DNA of 64,000 bases from the NCBI RefSeq assembly GCF_036373705.1, contig NC_089869.1, positions 9,547,176 to 9,611,175 on the forward strand, given 5' to 3'. The stretch is from Amia ocellicauda. Its lineage: Eukaryota; Chordata; Actinopteri; Amiiformes; Amiidae. The notes under the pieces were generated by a model, which saw nothing but the letters and a program-made list of their open reading frames with translations, was not told where the DNA came from and did not search any database. Of the stretch, positions 43,323 to 55,480 are shown one piece after another. Position 1 is the stretch's first letter, and each line of letters starts with the position of its first letter. The translations under genes and the position numbers were made by a program.

Positions 43323-46300
43323 CTAGTTGGTCTCTTTCAAGACGGCCAGTGCGGTGTCAGCCTGCGAGGCAAGCTTGGTATTGGTGTGGCCAGACAGTTT
43401 GGTCAGGCTCTCCCTCAGGTTCAGCGATTCCATCTCCTCTCTTAGAGAGGCTTTGGAAGAGAGAGAGAGAGAGAAAGTTAGGGTACTGAGCACTCTCACT
43501 TCAATACAGTGTAGCTCACTAGTGGAAGGTCACCAAGGTCCAGTCCAAGGGTTGTAGTCAATCCCTATTAGCTCATTGGATGAGTAATTTGCAGGTTTCG
43601 AGTCAATATCCAATAGGTGATGAGTAGGGGTTCAGCTAAAATGTAGAGGATGGCCATTGACTGAGATAGGTCAGACACTGTTACTTTCATATTTTTAATA
43701 ATAGGCAGTTTGGCAGGTTGGAATGCTTAACGTTCAGATAAACACTACTGGCAGAGGAGTGGCCATATAGAAAATAGTGAAATTCCCTTAAGTATCATCA
43801 TTTCAAAGCCTCCCTCACCCCCAAACTTCCCCAGTGGAGTCGGAAATTTCCAAAAACTGACCGGAATTGGCGAGGCTGCAGATCAGGCCCACCGTACTGA
43901 ACTTCACCTCCACTGCTCCCACTGGGTCGTCCAGCATCTTCTGCAGTGTGGGCACCAGCTCCACCTCCTGGAAGACCCCCTCCACGGAGTCTGCAGGGAC
44001 CGACACACACAAGGGCAAAAGTGGATCAGGGTGACATCAATCCCCTCCTTGAATGCCCAAATCCCTTGTACCTAGAGGCCAGCATCCCCAGCTTACCAAA
44101 TCATGTTTAGGCAACATTGCAGTAAGAAAATGGGGAACAATATATGGGGAACTCTAGGGGATTTAGTCTTTACATGTCACTACATACAGGAAAATAATAT
44201 TAGTACCGGTGGGAGGAGGCAGTGAGGAAGCCTGTGTATATCAGACAGTCAGGCCAGTGGGAGCTCCATTCATCCTTGATTTATATGTGTGTGAGTGTTC
44301 TTGCATGAAGGACAGCCTGTGTTAGATATTCATTCACCCGGCTAGTGGCTGGTAACCTTTGGAGTCTCAAGGCACACTTTTTAAAGGGATATCTGAATAC
44401 CCCTTCTGTAAAGTGATCGGGCGTAGGAGAGTCACTGAAAAGGCACTGTCATATGTAATGTGTGGAAAAATCGAGTGTTCAAGTATAGAGCCTGCCTTTT
44501 TTATTGTCCTACTTTGCATCCTCGTTGGCCTGCAGTCACAGATCAGTAACTATACACGTGGACGGAGGCTGTAGGATGAATATGATCTTCAATGAAGTAC
44601 AAAAGTAAATGTATTGCTCACTCTGTAGTCATTAACACCAGTGGATAAACTAGCACAAGCATTGAATTTAGCAAAGCCTAGAAAATTGGAAGTGCCAGGG
44701 TTCACATTCATGACAAGCAATTTAATTAAGAACGGACTCTAGAAATTTCTACTAGAGTCTTGGGGGTGTATTGTGTATCAGTGGCTGTACTTTTCCACCG
44801 TTGTCTGCACGTCAGTGCGATTGTCCGTGACACAGGCGCTCTGGTGCACTCCAGCACTGGGTCAAGGTGAGATGAAGGGATGTTCGTATCTTTCACAGCA
44901 TAGGTGTCCTGGGGGGAGGAGGAGACTGTCGTGCTTACCGATGTCAATGGCTGAGGCGATCGCTAGGGCAACCAGAGCTTCGTTCTGCATGATGACGTGC
45001 TCGCTCGTCGCCATGGTGATGAGGTGCCGCACCCCCCCCGCTACAGTCACGGCATGGATCACTTCCTGTCAAGGACACCAGGACACCGTATTATTGGAGT
45101 TCATGTTGAGGGGAGATTGAGCATCTCAGACTCACTCCCTTCAGTGCAGGGACTCACCGGTGCCCGGCTGTGTCTGATCAGGGCTGCCAGCAGCCTGTTG
45201 GCCTCCCCTCGGACCCCCGCATGATCCCGCGCCTCGCACCACTCCATCACCCGCGACAGCAGGGTCTCGTCTCCGCCCAGCACCGCCGCCACCTCCTCTG
45301 AGCGGGAGAGGGGGACACAGCCAATCAGGGTCTATCCCACTGAAACTCTCCTAGAACCACACAGGGCTACCATATCACCCTGCACACACAAGCAGGGCAA
45401 TTTAGCACGGCAGAATAAAAACCGTCCGCCTGGATGACTTGTACGCATTGGCTGATGTTGTTTGTCCTTGGCCCAGGGGCTCAGAATAACAAGAGATTGT
45501 TCTGGGGCGGGTATGAGTGCCAGATTGAATTAAGGGGTCTTTAAAAAGAAAACCATGTCATTATATTATTGGATTAACTGAATAGACTCTAGGCAATACA
45601 TATGGGCAACATATGCTGGCCAGGACATGATGGGCATGTGTGTTTCAGACCATTGTTTTTACATGGCTGTCACTGCCCATCTAATCTAAGACGAGCAGCA
45701 CAACCCTAGTCCTTGTGGTGGACAGTGGCTTTTCTCCACCTGCTCTCTGAATTAACTCATTTTACTAATCAGGTTGACCATGCTAACCCCTTCCCCCGGG
45801 TCTTAAGCTGCTAATTTAAAGTTGCCTAGAATAGCACTGCATTAAAGGACTAGTGGATAGGTTGCGCCAGTGCAGAGGCCCTGCCAGAGAGCTCTGTTCC
45901 TCACGCAGCAAGGCTCACCTTGGCCGTCCACCATCATGCGCAGGGTGCCCAGCAACTTGAACTGCACCGGGGGCATCTCTGAGCGCAGCAAGGTCCTGAT
46001 TCGTTCCGACACCCCGTCCTTCAGCATCCGCACCTTGTTGGCCGCTAAACACCAGAGAGACGCACAAGGAGGGGCTCATTGAACGCTTAGCATCACAGCT
46101 CTGAGACACACAGGAAAAACCCAGGTAACCCAGGTTGGTTGTACCTGGAATGGCGAGGTTCCTAAGCGCGCTCAATCCAGCGTGTTGGACAGACACGTCC
46201 CCCTCATCCACATGGTTCTCCAGCAGATCCAGGATACGAGGGACCACACCCAGTTCCACCATCCGCACACAGTTCCCATCTGAGACCAGTCAATATATAC

Positions 46301-49300
46301 AAGTATGTTATAATGAGAACTAGACACTCAGAACCGAAACCTAGGTCTTAACCTAGCCAGTTGCGCTGTAGGTAAAGAACGATGGAATACGATCTATGTT
46401 TTGTGTGGGCTTCCCGACACTCACCGTTCCGGGCGAAGTTGGCGATGGCCAGCGCCCCGGACAGCTGCAGCTGGGTGTTGGTGGACTGCAGCCACAACAG
46501 GACATCCTGATACACCATCCCCATCCCGTCCCCAAAACACTTCTGCATGGACTCGTCTGGGACACGGGTGAAAGATAGTGTGGGATGATTAGACATCAGC
46601 AAAGTTGTTTAAAAGGAGATATTGTAGTGTTAGCACTTTTCTCTCTGAAGCAGAAATTCCCAAAAGCCATTGCCCCAGTGCAGGGAGAGAGAACACTGTT
46701 CTGTAGGAGGTGGCGTCTTTCAGGTGACATCTTAAAACAAGATCCTGACTCCATGTGGTCAATGAAGATCCCATGACACTCTTCCAAAGAGTAGGGCTGC
46801 TAAATCCTAAATCCGTCTCTCTCAATCTGGCCAATCTACAAATTCCCCCTGTAGTTTTAAGTGGCTAAATGACTCCTCACGTCTCCACCTTTTCTGCAGT
46901 GGGGCAAGTTGCTGGTGCAAAATGTGTGCCGTATTTCACCCAGGTAGGGCTACAGTGCTGTGCTGTAATTGCAAAGTGCTCTGGCATCCTTTGGAGTGAA
47001 AGGCGCCATATAAATGCTAAGTATTATCATTATTAGGACCCAAGGGATCAGTGACTCACCCCCCAGCAGGAGCGACACAATGAGGTTGGAGGCGATCTTG
47101 ATGCTGCAGAGGTCGTGCGGGTCCGAGCCCCCCTGCAGCCCTCGGATCATCTCTGACAGGGCCTGCGGGACCCCTGAGTCCACAAACTGCAGCTTGAGAT
47201 TATCTGTGTGCACAGATGCATTGCTGTCAATGCCCACCCACATATAGCTGACAGAGTTTCTTACTTTTGTTCCAGCTGAGCTTCCTATTGTTTAAATGGA
47301 GCCATCATTTCATCCGCTTACTAAATTAAGTGCTTCTCTCCAGGCCTCTAATTACTTTGCCGGGACTGTAGCTGGAGGCAAATGTGTCTTTAAAATCAGC
47401 AGCCTTGTAAGGCTTTGAGAAAATGTCAAGTATGCCCAGCAGAGGTAATGATTAGGTCAGCTTTTTGCGAGGTATTGGACTAAGGCTACAAGAACCTGCT
47501 GCTTAAGGAGTTTTTTGGTTTTTGTTTTTCAACTTTTCTTCCTCGCCTTGGTCTTGTGCCCAACCCTGCCCAGCCCTCTCACCGCTCTCCCCAAGTGTTC
47601 CCAGCACCTCCAGTATGATGTGTCTGCGCTCTGCACTGGGGGCTCGGCGCAGTTGTGCAGTCAAGACGTCCGCCACTCCCACGTCTGCCAGTGCCTCACG
47701 CGCGGAGTCTGAAAGCAGGCAAGATTAGTGGCAGAAGAGTACAATTGACATCAGTACAATTCTGTTTTCTCTGAGCTTTGAAGAGGCTATGAATCACTCC
47801 GACTGGTTTCCCATCCTTCCTTACCCATGTCAGCGAGGTTGCAAAGAGCCAGCAAGCACACGTTGACCAGGAGATCGTTCTCAGGGTACTGCTGCATGAT
47901 CCCCACCAGGCGAGGGATCACTCCTCTTTGCACCAGCTGGTCTTGCTGGGCACCTGAGCACCAGAGAGACAGAGAAGGTAAACTGACTCTGCTTTTGGCC
48001 AGCAGATCTCAATCTCTGTCCCCGCGTCCATCCGCAACACAGTCGGGACAAGCTCTCCCATGCAGTCAATTCGCCTCTCTCTCAAACACAGCTAGCACGT
48101 CTCTTCATTCAAACAAAAGCAGCACACAGTCTGTCTCACAAGCTGTCACACACTTAACATCACTCATTCAGCCCTGGCACTGCCACGGGCAACACTGCGT
48201 AGGAAATCAGCAGGGAAAGGGTTTGAACTACCCATCGGGTAAAACAAGTGTAGATGGATTAGCATTCTCCAGGACCAGGGTTAGAGACCACTGGCCTGCT
48301 CTCTCCCACCCAGGCCCCCCGCACTACCCTCAGGGTTCTCCCTCACTGTTGTCGAAGCAGATGCGGCCGATGGCACGGCCGGTGTGCAGAAGCAGGTCCT
48401 GATCCGAACTCTCCAGCAGGGGAACCAGGGCCGAGACCAGGCCAGCCTCGATACAGGGCTCCCTCACCGCCGCTGCAAAACAAAACCCACACAGAGTTCA
48501 GACTGATAGGCACTGTGACAGGCCATTGTATACATCTGTCTTGTCAGGTGAGGCAACATTTAAGGCTCTTGAGGAGCCTATGACACTATGAAACACCTGA
48601 TCCCTGATTTGATTCATCGCAGGAGCAGGAAAGGGCATCGTTAGTAGCAGGTGCTGGTAATTAACAGTCAAGTGACCGATTGAGGAAATGGTGGGGCTGT
48701 CAGTCCTAGGGTGTAGTGAATTGGATTGGAATGGAAGTCTGAGACCTCCTTCCTGGTCTGTTGTCTTCTGCTTACCCTCTCTGGCCAGCTCTGCGATCAC
48801 CAGGGCCAACTGCGCTGTGAGGGGGGTGTCCTTGCTCAGCGCCTCTGCCAGGGTGGGAAGAACGCCACTGGCCACAATCTGCTGGGCCACGCCCTCCTCT
48901 GGGGAGACAGGAAACACACACAGCCGGTCATGGTGTGCCCTCTCTCAAACTTCCTGGTGTGAGTACCTGGTAAATATCTTGAGAATCCAGAGACAAGAGG
49001 AACATTTATACCATGAAAATATGCAAATTCCACAGGGGCAGAAAACCAGTCGCAAACTGAACCCAGGAGCTATGAGACAGCAGTGCCAACCATACCCTTG
49101 CAAACATAGTCTCGCATTTATCTTCAGATGCAGATACCCCCACACATCCACAGCACACACAAACGGACCACAAAAGATAAAGGCAGGTGCCGGTTCCTCC
49201 ACCAAGTCAGGTAAACAGGCTTGGCTGGAAAGAACGCGACACCACAGCAGAACTGAAAAGGAAAGTGTGTTTTTATTTGTCACGATGACATCTTTTTCTG

Positions 49301-50921
49301 GGCTGCGCCACCCTCTGTTGTCCTCCGCCAGCAGCACTTCTGTAGTGACGGCGATGTGATTTGTCAGCAGATCAAAGTGCCTCTTATCTCAGCCCTCCAG
49401 ACGGAGGAGCCTGATGTTCGGGGACTCAGCGGGGTGGCGGTTCAAGGCACCCACAGCAACAAGAGCAGCATATCCACCCTGGGCGAAGTGCCAGGATGTT
49501 GGCAACAAAATATAATGAGAGAATAAAAGGATAAAAGATGGCTCTCAAGTAACAAAAGCCATGGTGAAGAAAATGAAGATCGCATCAGTAGGCTAGACAG
49601 CTAAATGTGGGGAAACACTGTTATTACTGGATACTCTTTCCCTTTCTGTTCTTTCAAGGCCAGAAACAATACAGGAGGGAGGCCTGGGGTGTCAGTTCAG
49701 GGTCTCACTGCCATGGAAACAGCTTCTTCCTTATTTTGGAAGCAATTCTAGTGTAATCATGAGCACAGCAACTAACACAGATAATTATACACAACCCACA
49801 AGTGCCATTGTTGTGCCACACAGTTTATCTTCAGCATGTTTTAAACTTTTACAGTGGTATTATGGGCTGCTTAGCGCATGGAGACAGCTGTATTAGAGGC
49901 TTTGCAGTTTCTGCCTTTTTGTTGCTTGCTTGATAGTGCTTGCTCAAAATGGGGGATCCTATGCAAAATTAGGTACCCTGCCTAGAAGAATTATTAGGTC
50001 ATATAAATAGTTTTAAAAACAAAATAACTGCTATCATACTTGTAAATGTAGCACTGGTTCAGGATTTCTCATACAAATCTGCTTGTCTAGTCTGTATTTG
50101 TAAGCTCTTGAGAAGAGATGAAACTGGCTGTGAAAAACAATCGTGCTTCCACAATTTACACAGATTACATTCGTGCATCCTGGAAAAGCTACTGTCAAAT
50201 TTGTTAAAGAAGGATAAAAAAGGAAGCTGATAAAAGCATCACTCGTTGTAGAGAAGAGTTTTATTTTTATATCATTATGTTTGGTTTGGATGAGATGACA
50301 ATTATATTCAAGCTAATATTAAAGGAGCTAGCCACCCATTCTCCTTGGTGATTCTTGGCTTTGTGTACTTTTGTAATGGAGAGCTGCTTGCTATAATTGC
50401 TTTTTAACAGCAGATGAAGGTGCATCTCATTGCCTTGTTTTGGAAAGACACGTACACACACACCTGCACAAATCTGCTCAGGCACTCAATATACTAGCAC
50501 ATGAGGCCGAGACACCACAGCTAATCTGTCCTATGACTCACAGACAGGAATATTAGCCAGGATTACCGTCTACCTGTTTCCAAATCCCATACAGACAGGC
50601 TGACACACGGGGCCTCACACCTTAAGCCTGCAGTAGTACAAAAATACAGTGTGCACTGCTACTGCATACATGCATTTTCTTTTCTTTCTACATGGTACAG
50701 AAATTAATTCCAGATGCCGCACAAGGTGTTCGTTACTATATTTAAAAACAAGAGCAAGAGAACGGGAGTGTTTCTGCCCGATCAGCAGTTCCAGGTTAGT
50801 TCTGTTTCCTGGAAAGATAATACTCTCCTGTCACTCTGATGCCGCCGTAATTTCATACTAATGCAATTTGCCCTTGTCTTGTTCTGCTTATTAAGACGAT
50901 ATGCGTTTTCATATCAGTCAC

Positions 50922-50954
<33 letters not shown>

Positions 50955-53900
50955 ACTCACTTTTGTCCTGTAGCAGGGTCAGTAGGGTATCCAGGTGAGG
51001 CTTCAACTCCCCCACTTCCTCACCGCTCACCTTCATTGCCTCCAGGGTGGTGCTCAGAGAATCTGCCACAGAGAGAGAGAGAGAGAGGACAGGGTCAGAC
51101 ACTTCTAGCCTCACTGGACAGCACACTGACAGGCCAGCACAGTAATATTGTGACACACACACACACACATTAAGGCAGTGATGACAACCCTAGAGATTTC
51201 ATTATAGTCTTCTCTTCATCTGAGCTTTTCATTTCCCTAATTGAGTTATTTCCCAAATGAAGAATTCAAGCATTGCTGCAAGTTTTTTTTTTTTTCCATC
51301 TGATTTAAACAGATTTACTAGTCCTGAAGGACAGTCCATCGCTGCACTGCCCAAACAGCACCACAAGAAGCTCTTAACCCCATGACAAGGTAAACAAGTC
51401 AACGGGTTTACTGTACAATACCCTATGAACCGTGTTTTGAAACCCCCATATATCACTGAGCAGGGGGTATAAGTGCTGATTGCAAGATGCCTTTGGATTC
51501 ATTTTCAACCTACATGTTGCTTTTAGTATTCAATACCGTCCCACTCAGTGCAAAAAGGTCTCCTGTGATATTGTAGGACGTCTCATCGTGTTTTCTTGGC
51601 TCACTTATCTGGTTATAATTCATTGATGTTCCATGCTCCAGCAGAACACACTAACAAGGACTGACCCATATGTTATATATGTCAATGGAGACTGCAGTGA
51701 AATGGTAGCACTGAAAATACCACATCTGTGCCCAGTTATTAGCTGGATAAACAAGTGACAGTATTTAAAAGGAAGTCTTCATTTTCACCTATTATAAGTC
51801 TCAATGAACTATGGGCTTGATTAAAGTGCACGGAGGATTTCTATTGTTCCGAGTATTTCAACTGAATTTGTCTTGGCACAATCTCTATTTCAAGTTTATC
51901 CCATTTTTAGTTTGTTTAAACTGGTTACATCCCGAAAACAGTCACACCCTCTGAAAAATGGGCAGAAACTCGTCTATCCCCCCACCCCCCCCCACACACC
52001 AAAAATTATTGTATACCGTCCACAATGAATACAAATACAGTTTAAAACGAGACTGAACAATAAAGCCCATCATATAAACACTTTTCTTTCCCTACCATGT
52101 TGTTTTATGAGATAACGTTGGTTAGGGAAGTCAAATTCTCAGACACCGAAATATCAAACAAAGGAACTCATGGTTTAAGCAATAATCACCATGTAGCTTT
52201 AGCTATGTGTGCTTTGTCTCGTACAGGACTACAGTGAACAGCTGACATAATTTTGGATCAAATTATATTTCTCCCCTGAAAACGCTCCCCAGCTGAGTGG
52301 ATCAGATTAGCAAATTCCCCAGAACCCCACCTTTCCACACATCTCCACACCATCCTGCTGTGCCAGGAGGCTGTCAGCTGGTGACAGAGTGGTTTGGTCA
52401 AACACACTGAGAGGCAGAACCTGGCATCAATGCAGTGTGACAGTATATTTTTTTTCTGCTGCGGGGTTTGTCTAAAAATTGAAATTCTGCTGGACTGCCT
52501 CCATCCATGTTTCCTCTAAAACAGCCCTATATATCTCCTAGAGAGCAAGAGGTTGGTGAGTGGGGGCTTTTTGGAAAGACGGAAATTAATCAGTTAGGCC
52601 GGCAGTGACAGCTGTCACTCTCTTACTCTCCTGATGCGTCTCCCCTGTGCTCATTCACGCTGGAGGGGCTTTTTTATTAGCTTGGATGTACATGTGTGTG
52701 TGAGTGAGAGAGAGAGAGAGTGAGTGAGTGCTGTCAAGTGAGCATAAGTTACTTAATTAACGTGGGCATGCACATGATTTTGTCTGTGCATCCCAGCTAA
52801 CAGTTAATTCCGGCAATGTTGTGTGAAGCTGTGGTTTGGCTGTATTTGGGTATTAACACATGTGATGTGAGAAAGATGTTGCAGAAACATGCTATCCTGA
52901 CCACATGTTCACATATAACACATGAAATATTCCAGTTGCCTCGCCTTTATTTTGTCCAAAACAGCCACTATGTGAGAGTCTCCAGTCGTGCACTTTGGGT
53001 GGTGTGGCATATACATCTCCTCTGTACTCAATCAGGCTGGTTTTAGAGGAGAGAAAATCGGTGCTGGCTTGAGATCTGTGTGCTAATGAGTACAGCTGGC
53101 TTCCAGATACGTGGGCTTGCTTTTGATGTGTGAGTGATGTCTTTGCATTTGCAATAATTCCTGCCCGGTTCACCAGAGCACAGGTGTGTGTGTGGGTTTG
53201 TGTGAGCGGAGCTGGAAATCAATCTGCGAGAGTACAACTTGTGCGACCGACAATTCTGCGAGCGGGGTGGGGGGGCTCAATGTGAAATTAAAAGCGTGTG
53301 TGTGTTTTTTCCTGTCACAGTTCATGGTCAAGTCACAGTGTTAGAACAACTGAGCAAAACATTTCCCTGAAGCCATTTGAGAAATCTACTGGTAAAAGGT
53401 TTTTTCACCTGTTAATTAAAGCAGCTGTAACTATTCTAGATCCAATTAGGATTCTGGAGGGGGCACACTAACTATTCCTCAATTTATTATTTGCCTGCTT
53501 TGTGAGTGTGTGTTGCCCAGCTCCTGCAGCAGCAATAACACTTTACCTATTGGATTTTGGCACGCGTGTTACATAACTCCTTTGGGATGACGGCCTCGGG
53601 AAAATGAATTACTGAGGACCTCACAATTACAAATCAATAGCAGCCAGGCGATGGGAACGTCAGGCTCGCACTCCTGTGAACTTGGACTCCCTTCGCACAA
53701 AACCAGGATAGTTCTGACTGAGTATGGTGTTAATCCTATAAAAGCAATTTATGCTTTATGCTACCTGCATACAGGCATCGGCACTACTCAGTATTCACTG
53801 CAGGTTGTGTATATGTGTGATTCTACATTCCCCCCCTCATAGACACACATTTATAATACCCGGAAGGTGTGACAGCTGATTAACTTCAGGATATTGCCCC

Positions 53901-54404
53901 TTAAACCTCATTAGCTCATTAGTAAGCTTTCATTAGCCAATATTAATTATAACTGTTCTGATATATTTTCTTGAAAGAGAAATGGTACAGTTTTCACCCT
54001 CCTTTCACTGCACACAAGTACAACACTTCCCTAACCTCCTACAACCACCTCCCCACCACCACAACCCCTGCAGAGTTTTTCAAATTAAGACGGGAGGCGT
54101 TGGAAGTGGCATAGAGGTGATGGGGGGGGGTGTCCCACTGCAAATCCCAGCGCTGTCCTCAGAAGACACCCAATGACCTTTAAATGAGAGGAAATGACAA
54201 CCAACTCTGTGTGACGCTCCCCCCCCCCACATCCACCTCCCCGATCCCCAGACTGCCACAGCTCTTTCTGGAGGTGCCCCAGCTCCGGCTTACCTAGTGA
54301 TCTGCCACAGCACCAGCCGGGTTCCCCTACAGACGCTGCTCTCGCTCCCCAGCTGCACGCAAAGGCAGGGAGCAAGGGCTTGCAGGAAAGCTTCACTTAC
54401 CCAT
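43323..54404 (-). CDS. SmgGDS-like armadillo protein, rap1gds1 paralogue (short, 558-type form)
   Basis: Fourteen coding exons join in frame: 54401-54404, 50961-51062, 48776-48898, 48347-48472, 47825-47953, 47583-47708, 47060-47203, 46425-46556, 46145-46279, 45919-46044, 45158-45297, 44939-45065, 43862-43990 and 43323-43450. They give 556 residues made almost wholly of armadillo repeats, about one per exon. Nearly every exon begins in phase 1. Hallmarks shared with RAP1GDS1 are QLQLSGALAIANFARN; VQHAGLSALRNLAIP; SEMPPVQFKLLGTLRM (about 365-380); DHAGVRGEANRLLAALIRHS; and MATSEHVIMQNEALVALA (about 447-464). SmgGDS proteins chaperone and exchange nucleotide on polybasic small GTPases such as RhoA and Rap1. 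The exon for armadillo repeat C (49 residues in human) is absent between 48347 and 47953. The length therefore matches human SmgGDS-558, not 607. It is probably the paralogue expected beside gprin2/syt15, so no plain rap1gds1 symbol is given. Confidence 0.93.
46620..47036 (+). mobile_element. Degenerate SINE-like retroposon in an intron of the rap1gds1-like gene
   Basis: Lies between exons 8 and 7, in antisense to the gene. It has blocks typical of a common fish retroposon: a TCAGGTGACATCTTAAAACA-like segment; TGGTCAATGAAGATCCCATG; and the tail TTTGGAGTGAAAGGCGCCAT followed by ATAAATGCTAAG and a short ATT/ATC run. The 5' boundary is uncertain. No target duplication could be fixed. Confidence 0.65.
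48240..48292 (-). repeat. Fragment of the CAGTGGTT dispersed repeat
   Basis: On the minus strand it reads CCAGTGGTCTCTAACCCTGG then TCCTGGAGAATGC, like the starts of the copies at 6768 and 16803. It sits in the intron where the ARM-C exon would be expected. Confidence 0.5.
50924..50952. repeat. (GT)n next to exon 2 donor of the rap1gds1-like gene
   Basis: About 14 units. In the gene's sense this is a CA tract starting seven bases inside the intron. The acceptor of the same exon is preceded by a (CT)n tract at about 51072-51087. Confidence 0.9.
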
Positions 54405-54591
54405 TGCAGTGATGTAGGAAGGCTCTCTCTCCCTCTCTGCCTGTGTCGCTCTGAGTTGGCTTCAGCGAGGGGTACTGCAGCCTGCAGGCCAGAGTCTCTC
54501 AAGCTCCACCGTCCTCTCCTGAGAGCAGTGTAGTTTCTGCTATCCCTCTGTTGTGCTCCTTCTCTCCTGACTCACTCATCACCCTCTCCCT

Positions 54592-54629
<38 letters not shown>

Positions 54630-54720
54630 CACGCGCTCTCTCTCCACCATCCCCCCCTTCCCTCGGCACCCCTCCCCTCTCCTTTTCCTCTGTCTCCTTC
54701 TCTCTCTCTCCCCACTCTAA
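54405..54720 (-). promoter_or_regulatory. 5' leader and probable promoter of the rap1gds1-like gene
   Basis: Directly upstream of the start codon, which sits four bases before the exon 1 donor (ATGG|GTAAGT). The region is rich in CT/GA runs, with a long (CT)n at about 54599-54627. No TATA box is seen. The assignment rests on position only, and the transcription start is not known. Confidence 0.45.
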
Positions 54721-54948
54721 TACACTCTAAATCCTAAATCTCTCCAAAGCTCCTCCATATACAATTAGCCTCTCGTGGGCACCGAGACTGAAATACACTG
54801 TGCGCTAGACAGGGCTCTGATCACACTGGGTCTTGCTGCTGCAGGGGGTGGTGGTGGTATTAGTATTATTACTGGGTTGTGTAACAGAAATATTCTCTAA
54901 GGCACACCCAATACATAGTCAAGATGTGTGTGCATCTGTGCATGCATG

Positions 54949-54949
<1 letters not shown>

Positions 54950-54998
<49 letters not shown>
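54950..54998. repeat. (GT)n microsatellite, about 24 units
   Basis: A near-perfect GT tract preceded by GCATGCATGCAT. Confidence 0.97.
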
Positions 54999-54999
<1 letters not shown>

Positions 55000-55364
55000 A
55001 ATTGGATTCATACAAAATGGCTCCTTTAACATCAAAGTACATTTGCCCCAGTTCTTTGTTATAAAAATGTACATTACTGAACAAAGGCCTTACTTTGCAT
55101 CATGATCAGCCCTCTCTCGTTTACGGGCATCTGCCGTACCAGGCGTGTCCAAAAAGGTCCTTGTCATTGATGGATACTTACTGGATCGGGCACTAATCCA
55201 GAGAGTCTGTTAACATAGCTGGACAAATGAACTGCACAGTATTAAGCAGACAGCGGCAGTGGCACACAAAGATGTCGAATGCTGCAGCTCCACTTGCTCC
55301 GTGTCCTGTATTATGATTGATCATCAGTAGACGGATGTGTCTATTTTTAATATACAGTCTATAC

Positions 55365-55480
55365 CAGCGCTGCACAGCTCTGGTCCTGGAGGGCTGCAGA
55401 GTCATCAGGTCTTTATTCCACCTGAGCTCATAACTGTGTCATTCTTCTCATTACTGGCTCAGCTGGACCAGTTTAACCAT
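55365..55480 (+). repeat. Diverged copy of the CAGTGGTT dispersed repeat
   Basis: GCACAGCTCTGGTCCTGGAG followed by GGTCTTTATTCCACCTGAGC shares the block order of the copies at 6768 and 16803. The ends are approximate. Confidence 0.45.

Noticed and set aside
47827..48402. 191-codon plus-strand frame in the rap1gds1-like locus
   Set aside because: It runs antisense across two armadillo exons and their intron and is a shadow of them.
48688..49359. 223-codon plus-strand frame
   Set aside because: It is antisense to exon 3 of the rap1gds1-like gene and extends into intron with no family match.
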